Shown here piece after piece: positions 8,033 through 16,620 of a stretch of 64,000 bases of DNA (positions within the stretch are counted from its first letter, which is position 1; every line of letters begins with the position of its first letter). The position numbers and the translations under genes were made by a program. The stretch spans positions 62,001 to 126,000 of the forward strand of contig CBDFGS010000012.1 of NCBI GenBank assembly GCA_965247255.1, read 5' to 3'. The DNA is from CBDFGS01 sp965247255 (GTDB lineage Bacteria > Chloroflexota > Dehalococcoidia > Lucifugimonadales > CAUZJF01). The notes beneath the pieces are model-generated. The model saw only the letters and a program-made list of their open reading frames with translations. It was not told the DNA's origin and did not search any database.

Positions 8033-9430
8033 ATGCAAGACGAGGGAATCGCGCCGCAAGAGGAGGCTCCTGCCGGAGACGCCACGGGGCTCGACCTCCA
8101 TCCCGAGCTTATCGAGCGGGTCCGACGCCTCCTGGACGAGGGTGAGGCCGCTTCTGCCCGGTCCCTTCTCGACGAGCTCCACCCGGCCGATCAGGCTGCA
8201 CTGCTTTCAGAGCTGAGCGACGAACCCCAGCAGAGCCTCCTGGCGGAGCTCTCTCCAGAGGATGCGGCCAAGGTCCTGGAGCAACTGGAGCCTGAAGAGG
8301 CCGTCGAGGTCTTCGGTGAGGTGGAGACTCCCGTCCTATCTGACATCCTGGACGAGGTCCGTCCTGAGATAGCCGCCGACATCCTGGGGGACCTCCCCGA
8401 GGACCGCTCCCAAGACACGCTCGCAGGCATGGACGAGGCCAAGGATGTAATCCCGCTACTCGCGTACGAAGATGAGAGCGCGGGCGGGGTGATGACGCCC
8501 GAGTTCCTCTCGGTCCGCGCCGACCTCACCGCGGCCAACGCCCTCGACAGCCTCAGACTGCTCGGTCGGGAAGCCGAGAAGATAAGCACCTTATTCATCG
8601 TGGACGGGGAGGGCAGGCTCGTTGGCTCCCTCGGCGTCACGCGTCTTGCCCTCTCGCGTCCCGGCGCGGTGGTGCGGGACATCATGGACTCAGACCCGAT
8701 CTCCGTTACCAGTGAGACGGACCAGGAGCAGTGCGCCCGGCTGATGGAGCGGTACGGCCTGAGCTATCTTCCGGTGGCGGATGAAGACAGACGCCTTATC
8801 GGCGTTATCTCAATCGAGGACGTATTGGACGTCCTTGACGACGAGGCCACCGAAGACATGTACAAGATGGCCGGCATCGAGGGAGAGCGCGTCTTCGGTC
8901 CGCTGGTGGGCTCAGTGCGGCGAAGGCTTCCGTGGCTATACATCAACCTCGCCACGACCCTGATAGCCGCATCCGTTATCGCAGTTTTCGAATCGACCAT
9001 CGCGAGGCTGGTGACCCTGGCGGTCTTTCTTCCGGTCATCGCGGGCCAGGGGGGAATCGCCGGCGTCCAGACCCTAACCCTGGTCATAAGAAGCATGGCG
9101 TTGGGCACGCTCCCGAGGAGACGCAGTCTCAGGCTCGTGGTTCGGGAGCTTTTGCTCGGCCTGATTCACGGCGCGCTGGTAGGCGCCGCCATCGGGCTAC
9201 TAGCGATGGCGTGGAAGGGAAACGCTACCCTGGGCGCCGTGGTGTTCCTGGCGATGCTGGGAAACATGGTCGTCGCCGGGCTGGCGGGCGCCTTCGTGCC
9301 GCTGCTGTTGCGGCGGCTCCGGCTGGACCCTGCCGTCAGCTCAGCGGTCTTCGTGACTACCGTCACCGACGTAACGGGCTTCCTGCTATTCCTTGCCCTG
9401 GCCGCGGGCCTCATCACCTACCTGGAGTAG
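8033..9430 (+). CDS. mgtE: MgtE-family magnesium transporter
   Basis: Mg2+ channel/transporter of 465 residues. Order of domains: acidic N-terminal superhelical MgtE_N domain (about 20-130, repeated LLAELSPEDAAKVLEQLEPE-type helices), two CBS domains (about 135-260, YEDESAGGVMTPEFLSVRAD and VVRDIMDSDPISV), a connecting helix with EDMYKMAGIEGE, and a membrane domain of five segments (about 285-465, FLPVIAGQGGIAGVQT). The family closes when cytosolic Mg2+ binds the N and CBS domains. ATG at 8033 has only a weak GGGGGCC-type upstream. The 290 bases before it hold no gene I recognise and no convincing M-box. Confidence 0.95.
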   Translation: MQDEGIAPQEEAPAGDATGLDLHPELIERVRRLLDEGEAASARSLLDELHPADQAALLSELSDEPQQSLLAELSPEDAAKVLEQLEPEEAVEVFGEVETPVLSDILDEVRPEIAADILGDLPEDRSQDTLAGMDEAKDVIPLLAYEDESAGGVMTPEFLSVRADLTAANALDSLRLLGREAEKISTLFIVDGEGRLVGSLGVTRLALSRPGAVVRDIMDSDPISVTSETDQEQCARLMERYGLSYLPVADEDRRLIGVISIEDVLDVLDDEATEDMYKMAGIEGERVFGPLVGSVRRRLPWLYINLATTLIAASVIAVFESTIARLVTLAVFLPVIAGQGGIAGVQTLTLVIRSMALGTLPRRRSLRLVVRELLLGLIHGALVGAAIGLLAMAWKGNATLGAVVFLAMLGNMVVAGLAGAFVPLLLRRLRLDPAVSSAVFVTTVTDVTGFLLFLALAAGLITYLE

Positions 9431-9471
9431 GGCCGCCCCGCGATTCACGCCGGCGAAAAGAACCGCACATG

Positions 9472-9494
9472 AGGGCGGGTTTGAAACCCGCCCT
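9472..9494. repeat. REP-like GGGCGGGTTT palindrome
   Basis: AGGGCGGGTTT-G-AAACCCGCCCT is a perfect 11-base palindrome around one central base. It sits between the convergent ends of mgtE and ileS, where it may also act as a transcript end. A related palindrome (GGGTCT-G-AGACCC in a GGGC/GGCCC frame) lies at 25827-25848. Confidence 0.7.
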
Positions 9495-9539
9495 ACCAGT
9501 CGAGACCTCAAGAGACGACATCGCGTTCGCCCGTTTCGG

Positions 9540-12500
9540 TTACGCCTTCTTCACGCCGAGTGCCACCTCGAGCCCGTTTACCGTGTGGGTCTCCGCGTAG
9601 GCTCCCTCCGCCGGTGCGCCGCTCACCAACTCACGTGACAACGTCTCCCGGCGAATGTAGTCGCCGTGCGACTCGACCAATTCGTGGAGCTCGGGGGCGC
9701 CATCGTAGTAAGTAGTGATGTGGTCCGCGATGTCGAGCCCCGCCGAGCGTCGCATGTTTTGGACCACGTGAACGACCTCCCGGGCGAGGCCCTCAGCCGC
9801 GAGCGCAGGTGGGATAGCCGTGGTTACGGCAGCCAGATAGCCGGCGTCGGAGGACACGGCATGACCCTCGCGAGCCAGGGCTGTGACCACTACCTCGTCA
9901 GGCTCCAGGGTGAACTCCCCGATTTGGACTTGCCGGCCCGCTGAAACCATCGCTGCGACCTCGTAGGCGTCGGCGCCTGCGATGGCGGCGGAAACAGCGG
10001 GGACGTCGGCGCCGTACTTGGGCCCGATCAGCTCCATATTGGGCCTGACCTCGAATGCGGATACATCGCGCTCGTCTTCGAGGGCGACCACCTCTTTCAC
10101 GTTGAGCTCGTCGCGCACCTGGTCCGCCACTTTCTCCAGGAGACTCGCTTCATCGGGGGAGCGGAGTTTGAGCAGCGCCCTTTCCAAAGGCTGGCGCACC
10201 TTAATTCCCGCCTTGCTTCGCGCTGCGCGTCCGAGGCTGGACAGCCGCATCGCCAGCCGGGTAGCGTCGGCAAGTGTCTGGTCGATCTTGGAGGGGTCGA
10301 ACACCGGGTAGTCCTCCAGATGAACGCTTCCACCGGCTTCACCCCCCGGAGCGACCAGGTTCCGGTGCATGGCTTCTGTCACGAATGGAATGAACGGCGC
10401 AAGGAGCCGCGTCAGCGTAACCAGGCACTCGTAGAGCGTCGCGTAAGCGGCCCTCTTGTCGGCGTCCGCGCCGGGGCCCGCCCCCGTGAGGACGCCGGTC
10501 TTCCAGAAGCGGCGCCGGCTCCGCCTGACGTACCAGTTAGAAAGAAACTCCGCGAATCTCTCCCCTGCCCGCGCGCCCGTTTCAGGCTCGTACCGCTCGA
10601 GGGACTCGGTGACCTCGGCAACAAGGCTGTGGAGCTCGGATATGATCCACCTGTCCAGCTCGTCCCGCTCCTCGAGCGGCGGCGCCGGCTCGGCCGGGTC
10701 GTAGCGGTCGATATTGGCGTAGGTTACGAAGAAGGAATAGACGTTCCACAGCGGTATCAGGAAGCGCCTGCGCACCTCGTCCGCCGCCCTATAGCCGAAC
10801 CGAATGTTATTCGCCGCCGTGTGCCGGCTGTAGAGCCAGCGCATGGCATCGATCCCCATCTCATCGGCCGCGTCGTCGAGCCAGATGGCGTTCCCCTTGC
10901 TTTTGTGCATCTCCTCGCCCTTCTCGTCGAGAAGCATGGCGTACGTGTGTATGGCGCGGGATGGCTCGGAGTCTTCCAGGATTGCGCTCATTGTGAGCAG
11001 CGAGTAGAACCAGTTGCGGAACTGTCCCGGAAAGCTCTCCGAGACGACGTCGGCGGGGAACCATTCCTTCCAGTACTCCTTGTTGCGCCTGTAGCCCAGC
11101 GTCGAGAATGTCACGATACCGGCGTCCAGCCACGGATTCCCGACGTCGGGAATCCGGGAGACCTTGGCCCCGCACTTCGCGCATTGGACCTTCACCGCGT
11201 CGATCCAGGGCCGATGCGGCGAGTGGCCCTCGAACTCCTCCCACCCCTCCAGGGCCCTCTCCCGGAGCTCGTTCTCGCTCCCCATGACCTCGAAGTGCCC
11301 GCATTCGCCACACTTGTAGATGGGTAAGGCGAGGCCCCAGTAGCGCTTCTTGGAGATCATCCAGTCGTCCATGTTTCGAAGCCAGTCCAGCTCCCGCTCC
11401 AGGCCGAACTCGGGAATCCACTTGACCTTCTTCGTGGCGTTGGCGATAAGGTCGCGGGGCTGGTCCATCGAGATAAACCACTCGTCCACCAGGCGAAACA
11501 CCAGCTCCGTATCGCACCGCCAGCACACCGGGTAGCGGTGGGAGTACCTCTCGAGCCGGTAAAATAGCCCCTTCGACTTCAAGCTGTCGTAGATAGGCTC
11601 GTTGACCTCGGACACGCTCTTGCCGGTGAGCCAGTCGAACCCCTCGACGAACACGCCGAACTCATTCAGCGGCGCGATGACGGCGAGATCTTCTGCCTTG
11701 CTGATGGCGAAGTCGACCTGTCCGGCGCCGGGCGCGGCGTGGACGATGCCGGTGCCCTCGCTCTCGCTCACCTCTTCCCAAGCTACAACGCGATGCTCGA
11801 CTCCCTCCTGGGCCGGCAGCTCGTCGAACGGGCCTCGGTACTTGAGTCCGACCAGGGCCCGACCAGGCATCTCCTCCAAGACCTCGTGTTCGGCTTTCAG
11901 CTCTGAGAGCCGCGACTTGAGCAGGTACAGGACCTCATCGCCACCGCCCGACGAGGTGGCCTCCGTCCGGGCCTTGACGTACGTGAGTTCGGGGTGCACG
12001 TACGCTGCGATGTTGCTGGTTAGCGTCCACGGCGTCGTCGTCCATATCAGCAACGACTCGTCCTCACGCTCGAGGAGCGGCAGGCGGACGTACAGGCCGG
12101 GGTGCACGATCTCCTTGTAGCCCTCTGTGACGATCTCGTGCTGGGACAGGCCGGTGCCGCATCGCGGGCACCAGGGCATCACATCGGTGCCCTCGTATAT
12201 CCAGCCCCGCTCATGGCACACCTTCAGGAAGTGCCATATGGTGTAGTTGTTCTCATCGGACGTCGTGTGGTAGGAGTTGTCCCAGTCCATCCAGTAGCCC
12301 AGCCTTATCGATTGGCTGGTCTGAATGTCGGAGAACTTGCGCACCCGCTCCTTGCACAGCTCGACGAACTTGTCGATGCCGAACGTCTCTATGTCGCGCT
12401 TCGAATTGAGCCCGAGCTGCTTCTCCACCTCTACCTCTATCCACAGCCCTTGCCCGTCGAAACCGTTTTGGTAGCGCTGCCGGTAGCCCTGCATCGTCTT

Positions 12501-12716
12501 GAAGCGCTGGAACATGTCCTTATACGTGCGGCCCCACGCGTGGTGGACGCCCAACGGGTTATTGGCCGTTACAGGCCCGTCGATGAACGAGAACCTCTTT
12601 TCCGACTTCTCGTTTCGCTCGAGGTACTTCTTCACGATGTCGTTCTCGTCCCACCACTGCATGATCTCGCGCTCCATGGCGGGGAAATCGATCTTCGAGC
12701 TAACAGGTTCGAACAT
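9540..12716 (-). CDS. ileS: Isoleucine--tRNA ligase
   Basis: Class I synthetase of 1058 residues that charges tRNA-Ile. The HIGH motif region reads DGPVTANNPLGVHHAWGRTYKD (in two pieces: HHAWG at about 58-62), a known variant branch rather than the textbook HIGH. The editing domain includes LLIWTTTPWTLTSNIAAYV (about 215-235). The KMSKS loop reads MHKSKGN at about 603-609. An anticodon-binding domain follows (about 680-860), then a C-terminal extension. The ATG start is clear. It follows the SAM methyltransferase gene by 49 bases and both lie behind the T-box leader, so amino-acid starvation should control expression. Confidence 0.96.
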   Translation of the reverse strand: MFEPVSSKIDFPAMEREIMQWWDENDIVKKYLERNEKSEKRFSFIDGPVTANNPLGVHHAWGRTYKDMFQRFKTMQGYRQRYQNGFDGQGLWIEVEVEKQLGLNSKRDIETFGIDKFVELCKERVRKFSDIQTSQSIRLGYWMDWDNSYHTTSDENNYTIWHFLKVCHERGWIYEGTDVMPWCPRCGTGLSQHEIVTEGYKEIVHPGLYVRLPLLEREDESLLIWTTTPWTLTSNIAAYVHPELTYVKARTEATSSGGGDEVLYLLKSRLSELKAEHEVLEEMPGRALVGLKYRGPFDELPAQEGVEHRVVAWEEVSESEGTGIVHAAPGAGQVDFAISKAEDLAVIAPLNEFGVFVEGFDWLTGKSVSEVNEPIYDSLKSKGLFYRLERYSHRYPVCWRCDTELVFRLVDEWFISMDQPRDLIANATKKVKWIPEFGLERELDWLRNMDDWMISKKRYWGLALPIYKCGECGHFEVMGSENELRERALEGWEEFEGHSPHRPWIDAVKVQCAKCGAKVSRIPDVGNPWLDAGIVTFSTLGYRRNKEYWKEWFPADVVSESFPGQFRNWFYSLLTMSAILEDSEPSRAIHTYAMLLDEKGEEMHKSKGNAIWLDDAADEMGIDAMRWLYSRHTAANNIRFGYRAADEVRRRFLIPLWNVYSFFVTYANIDRYDPAEPAPPLEERDELDRWIISELHSLVAEVTESLERYEPETGARAGERFAEFLSNWYVRRSRRRFWKTGVLTGAGPGADADKRAAYATLYECLVTLTRLLAPFIPFVTEAMHRNLVAPGGEAGGSVHLEDYPVFDPSKIDQTLADATRLAMRLSSLGRAARSKAGIKVRQPLERALLKLRSPDEASLLEKVADQVRDELNVKEVVALEDERDVSAFEVRPNMELIGPKYGADVPAVSAAIAGADAYEVAAMVSAGRQVQIGEFTLEPDEVVVTALAREGHAVSSDAGYLAAVTTAIPPALAAEGLAREVVHVVQNMRRSAGLDIADHITTYYDGAPELHELVESHGDYIRRETLSRELVSGAPAEGAYAETHTVNGLEVALGVKKA

Positions 12717-12765
12717 GTCTCAACCTCATTGATATGCACGCCAAAGTCGACCGAGGACCGCTCGT

Positions 12766-13566
12766 CTAGGCGGCCCTTGCCACAATCCACATCGTCTTAG
12801 ACTCGGTGGTCAGCTCTTCCAGCTCGAAATCAGCCGCGCGGTCGCTGCCCAGCGCCTTGACGCACCGCCAACCCGATTCTGCAAGGAGTCCGCGCATCTC
12901 GGGCAAGCTGTACACGCGGTGCTCCATCTCCAGCCTGAGCTTGAGGCTCAGGTCCTCGCCTGCCCCCTCGAAGAACGCCCAGGCGCTCTCCAGGGTCGAC
13001 GTCTCCAAGTCCAACTTGCGCTTCTGAAGAATTCGAACAGCCCCTGCCCTATCGACGGCCTCGCCGTCCAGATGGCGGACCATCCAGTCCCGGTGCGCGG
13101 TGAGGACTACCAGCGCCGCGTCCGTTTTCGCCAGCTCGCGCATCTGGCCGAAGAGGCGTAAGTCCCCCTCGCGCCCGTAGTAGCCCATCGATGTAAACAT
13201 GCTTATGAAGGCGTCGAACTCCTCGCCGCCGGGCAACGAGTCCTCCAGCGACTGCATGTCACCGACCAGGAAACGCACGTCGACGGCCGCCTCAGCGGCG
13301 GCTTCGCGGGCCATGTCGATGTAGAGCGGCGAGATGTCGACCCCGGTGACCAGGTACTCCTGCTTCGCCAAGGGGATGGCGTGACGGCCGATGCCACAGG
13401 CCACGTCCAGGACCTTGCCGCCCCCTGGAACGCCGAGCTCGCCGAACATCTCGACGATAGCGGCCGTCTCCGACTGTGCTCGATCATTCGCGATCTCGAG
13501 GAATGGCAAATAGACCTCGGCGTTCTCGACGAATAGCTTGTGTGTCCAGTGCTCGCTGCTCGCCAT
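12766..13566 (-). CDS. Class I SAM-dependent methyltransferase
   Basis: A 266-residue methyltransferase of unknown substrate. It has the motif I VLDVACGIGRHAIPLA (about 70-85), an acidic motif II VTGVDISPLYIDMAR, then FLVGDMQSL and FDAFISMFTSMGYYG. The C-terminal half has the antiparallel strands typical of small-molecule methyltransferases. ATG at 13566 (MASSEHWTHKL) is chosen over the GTG-type start at 13671 because the latter lies within the T-box core. It is first in the T-box operon with ileS. Confidence 0.85.
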   Translation of the reverse strand: MASSEHWTHKLFVENAEVYLPFLEIANDRAQSETAAIVEMFGELGVPGGGKVLDVACGIGRHAIPLAKQEYLVTGVDISPLYIDMAREAAAEAAVDVRFLVGDMQSLEDSLPGGEEFDAFISMFTSMGYYGREGDLRLFGQMRELAKTDAALVVLTAHRDWMVRHLDGEAVDRAGAVRILQKRKLDLETSTLESAWAFFEGAGEDLSLKLRLEMEHRVYSLPEMRGLLAESGWRCVKALGSDRAADFELEELTTESKTMWIVARAA

Positions 13567-13617
13567 AGCTGCTTCTCTCGAATGCGACCACGCATTCTTT
13601 CCAAAACCATTTTTTCC

Positions 13618-13924
13618 AAAACAAAAGCCCGCCCCACTAAGGGACGGGCATACGTAATCCCGCGGTACCACCCTCGTTCCCCGCTGCTATTAGCACCAGG
13701 GCACTCATTAAGGGCCTCGTCAGATAAGGCCCTGCTCCGCTAACGTGGAGCAACCCCGTCGGAGCCTACTGGGGCACCGTTTGCGCCTGTTCGGTCCGCG
13801 GCTCAGGAGGGATTTTCGCTGGGCGGCCCGCGTCTGCTCTCACCATGGCGAGCCAACTAGTTGACCCGCCGTCCAGACTCGCTAAGCGGTGCCGTTCCCG
13901 CTACTCGTCTCCGTCGAAGCCCGT
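13618..13924 (-). promoter_or_regulatory. T-box leader (transcriptional) of the methyltransferase-ileS operon
   Basis: The minus strand contains the hallmark T-box sequence GGGTGGTACCGCGG (13673-13660). Just downstream, GCCCGTCCC (13649-13641) and GGGGCGGGC (13635-13627) form a 9-bp hairpin followed by TTTTGTTTT, an intrinsic terminator. Upstream are roughly 240 bases of structured leader for stem I and the linker. In this class, uncharged tRNA bound to the leader stabilises an antiterminator that includes the T-box bases. The downstream ileS implies an isoleucine specifier; I could not place the specifier codon with confidence. Confidence 0.92.
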
Positions 13925-13930
13925 ACGAAA

Positions 13931-13960
13931 AGGTTAGTGCAGCGACTCCGTGCGTGTCAA
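13931..13960 (-). promoter_or_regulatory. Promoter of the T-box leader
   Basis: On the minus strand TTGACA (13960-13955) and TAACCT (13936-13931) lie 18 bases apart. Predicted start is near 13924, which gives a leader long enough for a full T-box. The promoter fills the gap after the convergent-side end of the gene at 13988. Confidence 0.6.
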
Positions 13961-13987
13961 GGGAGAGCTTTACCCCCCGCGAAGCCT

Positions 13988-15166
13988 CTAGAGGCTACGC
14001 ATCGCGGTGCCGATAAACTCGAGCTGCTCCTCGCGCAGAAGGCCGTAGTTGTAGAACAACGCCCCCGCGCACCCTGCCTTCGAAACCGCCCTGACGCTCT
14101 CCACCAGCGGACCAGGCTCCGTGATGTTCCCTGGACCCACCGGCGCGAACACCTCGCCCCCTGGCCCAATCCGCCCCAACAGCTCCTGCGTCCGCTTCTC
14201 GGGGTCCGCGACTCGCGTGGGGTTGGTGGTAAGGCGGTCGATCTGGCCTTCGATGGACGGGTCGAGGCCATTTGTCCACGACCTGCCCGGCTCCGTAAGC
14301 AGGTCCAACGCGACCTTGCTGCCTGCCGAATGGATCACGTCGGCGACCTCGTTCCATAGCGCAGTCGCGCTCCGGGTCGTTGCGTCCAGGTACTGTAGCA
14401 GCCGGCCACCGAAGGCCTCCGCCACCCACTCCTCGGAGACCGGATTCTTATCTTCCTCGCGTGGTATTCGACCTAGCTGCGCGCGAAGCCAGACGGCCAC
14501 ATCTTTCTGGAATCGATCGCCGTCCATGCCCGACTCGTTGGCGCCGGCTACGGAGGCGCGGTTGAAGCACAGGCTGAGCAGCAGCTCGCACCTGGGCGTG
14601 ATCTCGCCGATGAACTTGTTCTTCAGGAACCCGTGAGACCACACCTGCCGCTGCAGGGCCTCTACCCGGACCGCTTCTGGGCGGTAGCGCTCGACTATGT
14701 CACTCGTAAGCGCCACCGCGTACTTCCGCACGTCCGGGGCCGACGGACTGAGCTGGCCAACGTATGGAGTGCCGAACGCGTCGTGTTTCGCGAACTCGGG
14801 GTGCTTGGCCGAGAGGTTGTGGTTGAACAGGTAGACCATCCACGCGGAGAAGGTCAGGCCGCGCTCCCTGATCGCGTCTACGATGCGGTCGAAGTAGCCC
14901 TCGTCCGTCACGACTTCGCTGACCCGAGGCTTTATGCTGGTCTCCTGGTATCGGGATGCATCCGGTGAGAAGTAGACGGCGCCGTTTTCGCCCTGGTAGA
15001 TTGGCCGCCGCGGATTGTGAGGCAAGAGATAGTTGGAGACGTGGTAGGACGGGGTGACGACAACTTCCCGGCAGCCCGTCAGCTCCACGATCCGGTCCAG
15101 AGCGCGGTCGAGACCGTCGTCGGTCAGGTCCCAGGGGTATGCGTAGAGTGCGCCGGTGAATGACAT
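13988..15166 (-). CDS. Uncharacterised protein, family A paralogue 1 (TIM-barrel-like, carbohydrate context)
   Basis: A 392-residue cytoplasmic protein without signal peptide. It shares with the neighbouring gene and with 18821-19985 an N-terminal LYxYPWDLTDxGLD block, a PHNPxxPxYxGENGAVYF block (about 48-68), the FAKHDAFGTPYVGQLSPSAPDV block (about 118-140), and a C-terminal GALFYNYGLLREEQL. Alternating strands and helices suggest a TIM barrel like the uncharacterised glycoside-hydrolase-like families; that is inference. The gene starts seven bases after the upstream paralogue stops, with AGGA ahead of the ATG, so the two are co-transcribed. Confidence 0.75.
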   Translation of the reverse strand: MSFTGALYAYPWDLTDDGLDRALDRIVELTGCREVVVTPSYHVSNYLLPHNPRRPIYQGENGAVYFSPDASRYQETSIKPRVSEVVTDEGYFDRIVDAIRERGLTFSAWMVYLFNHNLSAKHPEFAKHDAFGTPYVGQLSPSAPDVRKYAVALTSDIVERYRPEAVRVEALQRQVWSHGFLKNKFIGEITPRCELLLSLCFNRASVAGANESGMDGDRFQKDVAVWLRAQLGRIPREEDKNPVSEEWVAEAFGGRLLQYLDATTRSATALWNEVADVIHSAGSKVALDLLTEPGRSWTNGLDPSIEGQIDRLTTNPTRVADPEKRTQELLGRIGPGGEVFAPVGPGNITEPGPLVESVRAVSKAGCAGALFYNYGLLREEQLEFIGTAMRSL

Positions 15167-15173
15167 TCTTGTC

Positions 15174-16496
15174 CTATTCCGGGAGGCCCCGGAGAGCTGA
15201 GCCGATAAAGCCTAGCTCCTCCTCCCTCAACAGACCGTAGTTGTAGAAGAGCGCACCGTCGGCGCCGGCGTCGCGGGCGGCGTTGACCTGCGCCTCCAGC
15301 GGCCCCGAGTCGGTCAACCTACCCGCCGCGAGCGTAACGTACACCTCGCCGTTTTGCGCGATGCGACCCTTGAGGTCCCGCACTCGGCGCGCCGACTCCT
15401 CACCTGGCTCCAACGCTCCGGTCGGCACGCGGTCGATGCTGCCGTTGATGGCCGGTTCGAGGTCGTTTTGACGCTGGCGTACCTCATCCCCTAGATCGGC
15501 CTGGACCGCGGCGCCACCGCGTCGAATGATCTCAGCCACCCGCAACCAGAGCGCCGTGTTTGTGCTCCGACAGATTTCTTGGTACCGGTCGAGCCGGCCA
15601 TCGAAGGCCTCGGCCAGCCACTCATCAGTGACCGGCTGTGCGTCCTCGCCGGTGGGCAGCCTTGAGAGCCGGTGGCGCAGCCATTCGCGCACCTCTTGCC
15701 GGAAGCCCTCCGCGTCCATTCCTTCATCGCCGGCATTGGCGACCGCGGCCGGATTGAAGTCCAGTGCCATGAGAAACTGGCATTGCGGCGAGATCTCGGC
15801 GCGCCGCTTCGCGGGGACCGAAAAGCCCCGCCTCATAAGGGACTCGACCAGGACGGCGGCGGGCTTGAATCGCTCGACGATGTCGGAGGTCAGCGCGGAA
15901 AAATACTCCTGAACATCCGGGGAGGCGACGCTGAGCTGGCCCTCGTAAGCAGTCCCGAAAGCGTCATGCTTGGCGAACTGCGGGTACCGCTGCGACAGGT
16001 AGGTCTGGAACGTATACACGACCCATGCACCGAGCTGTAGCCCGCGTCTCTCGATGCCTTCCACGATGCGCTCGAAGTACTCTGGGTGGTCTACTACAGC
16101 GCTTACGCGGGGCCTCATGCGCGTACCGGCGTACCTGGACAGCTCGGGGGCGAAGTACACGGCGCCGTTATCGCCGAAGTAGACGGGCCCCTTCGGGTTG
16201 TGTGGACGGAAATAGGTCGACTGGTGGTAGCAGGGCGTCAGCATGATCTCCCGGCAGCCCGTCAGCTCGACGATCCGGTCCAGCGACGTATCCAGCCCTC
16301 CATCGGTGAGGTCCCAAGGGTAGGTGTACAGCGACCCAACGAACTCGCTATCGGTCAATCGGCGCGCCTCGGCGAAAGGTATTTTGGACACCGCCGCTGC
16401 GACATGTGCGACGATGTCCGAAAAGCGACGCAGCGAAGGGTACCCAACGGCCCGCAGGGCGTCAAGGACGGCAGCCAGCCACTCTGTTGACCGCAC
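15174..16496 (-). CDS. Uncharacterised protein, family A paralogue 2 (TIM-barrel-like)
   Basis: A 440-residue paralogue of the downstream gene, with an extra N-terminal stretch of about 50 residues before SLYTYPWDLTDGGLD. It keeps PHNPKGPVYFGDNGAVYF, FAKHDAFGTAYEGQLSVASPDV and GALFYNYGLLREEELGF. The two proteins are clearly related over their full lengths but well diverged, so this is an old duplication. GTG at 16496 is the first start in frame. No function is known; the sugar-gene setting suggests a role in carbohydrate or sugar-acid breakdown. It is transcribed divergently from the family B gene at 16621. Confidence 0.72.
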   Translation of the reverse strand: MRSTEWLAAVLDALRAVGYPSLRRFSDIVAHVAAAVSKIPFAEARRLTDSEFVGSLYTYPWDLTDGGLDTSLDRIVELTGCREIMLTPCYHQSTYFRPHNPKGPVYFGDNGAVYFAPELSRYAGTRMRPRVSAVVDHPEYFERIVEGIERRGLQLGAWVVYTFQTYLSQRYPQFAKHDAFGTAYEGQLSVASPDVQEYFSALTSDIVERFKPAAVLVESLMRRGFSVPAKRRAEISPQCQFLMALDFNPAAVANAGDEGMDAEGFRQEVREWLRHRLSRLPTGEDAQPVTDEWLAEAFDGRLDRYQEICRSTNTALWLRVAEIIRRGGAAVQADLGDEVRQRQNDLEPAINGSIDRVPTGALEPGEESARRVRDLKGRIAQNGEVYVTLAAGRLTDSGPLEAQVNAARDAGADGALFYNYGLLREEELGFIGSALRGLPE

Positions 16497-16528
16497 AAGC
16501 GCTCATTGGTACACTCCCGCGCATTGAG

Positions 16529-16602
16529 ACGGGCCTAACCACCGTGCCAGGCCCGTGGGTAAAAACCCCCGGGATTCCGTATTATGGCTAGGCTATAGCC
16601 AT
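16529..16602. promoter_or_regulatory. Two inverted repeats in the divergent family A/family B promoter region
   Basis: ACGGGCCT (16529-16536) and AGGCCCGT (16549-16556) form an 8-base perfect inverted repeat with a 12-base spacer. ATGGCTA (16584-16590) and TAGCCAT (16596-16602) form a 7-base repeat with a 5-base spacer, overlapping a -10-like TATTAT at 16580-16585. The second repeat lies just ahead of the family B gene and is a good operator candidate for an unlinked regulator. No regulator gene is seen nearby. Confidence 0.45.
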
Positions 16603-16620
16603 AGCTTCTCAGGAGACGCC

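Noticed and set aside
8050..8095. GAGGCTCCTGCCGGAGACGCC resembling part of an Mg2+-sensing M-box (shown here in context of mgtE)
   Set aside because: It lies inside the mgtE coding region, and the other conserved M-box blocks are absent. The match is probably due to codon content.
13567..13671. N-terminal extension of the methyltransferase from 13671
   Set aside because: It would be encoded by the T-box core and terminator hairpin, and the residues look non-coding.
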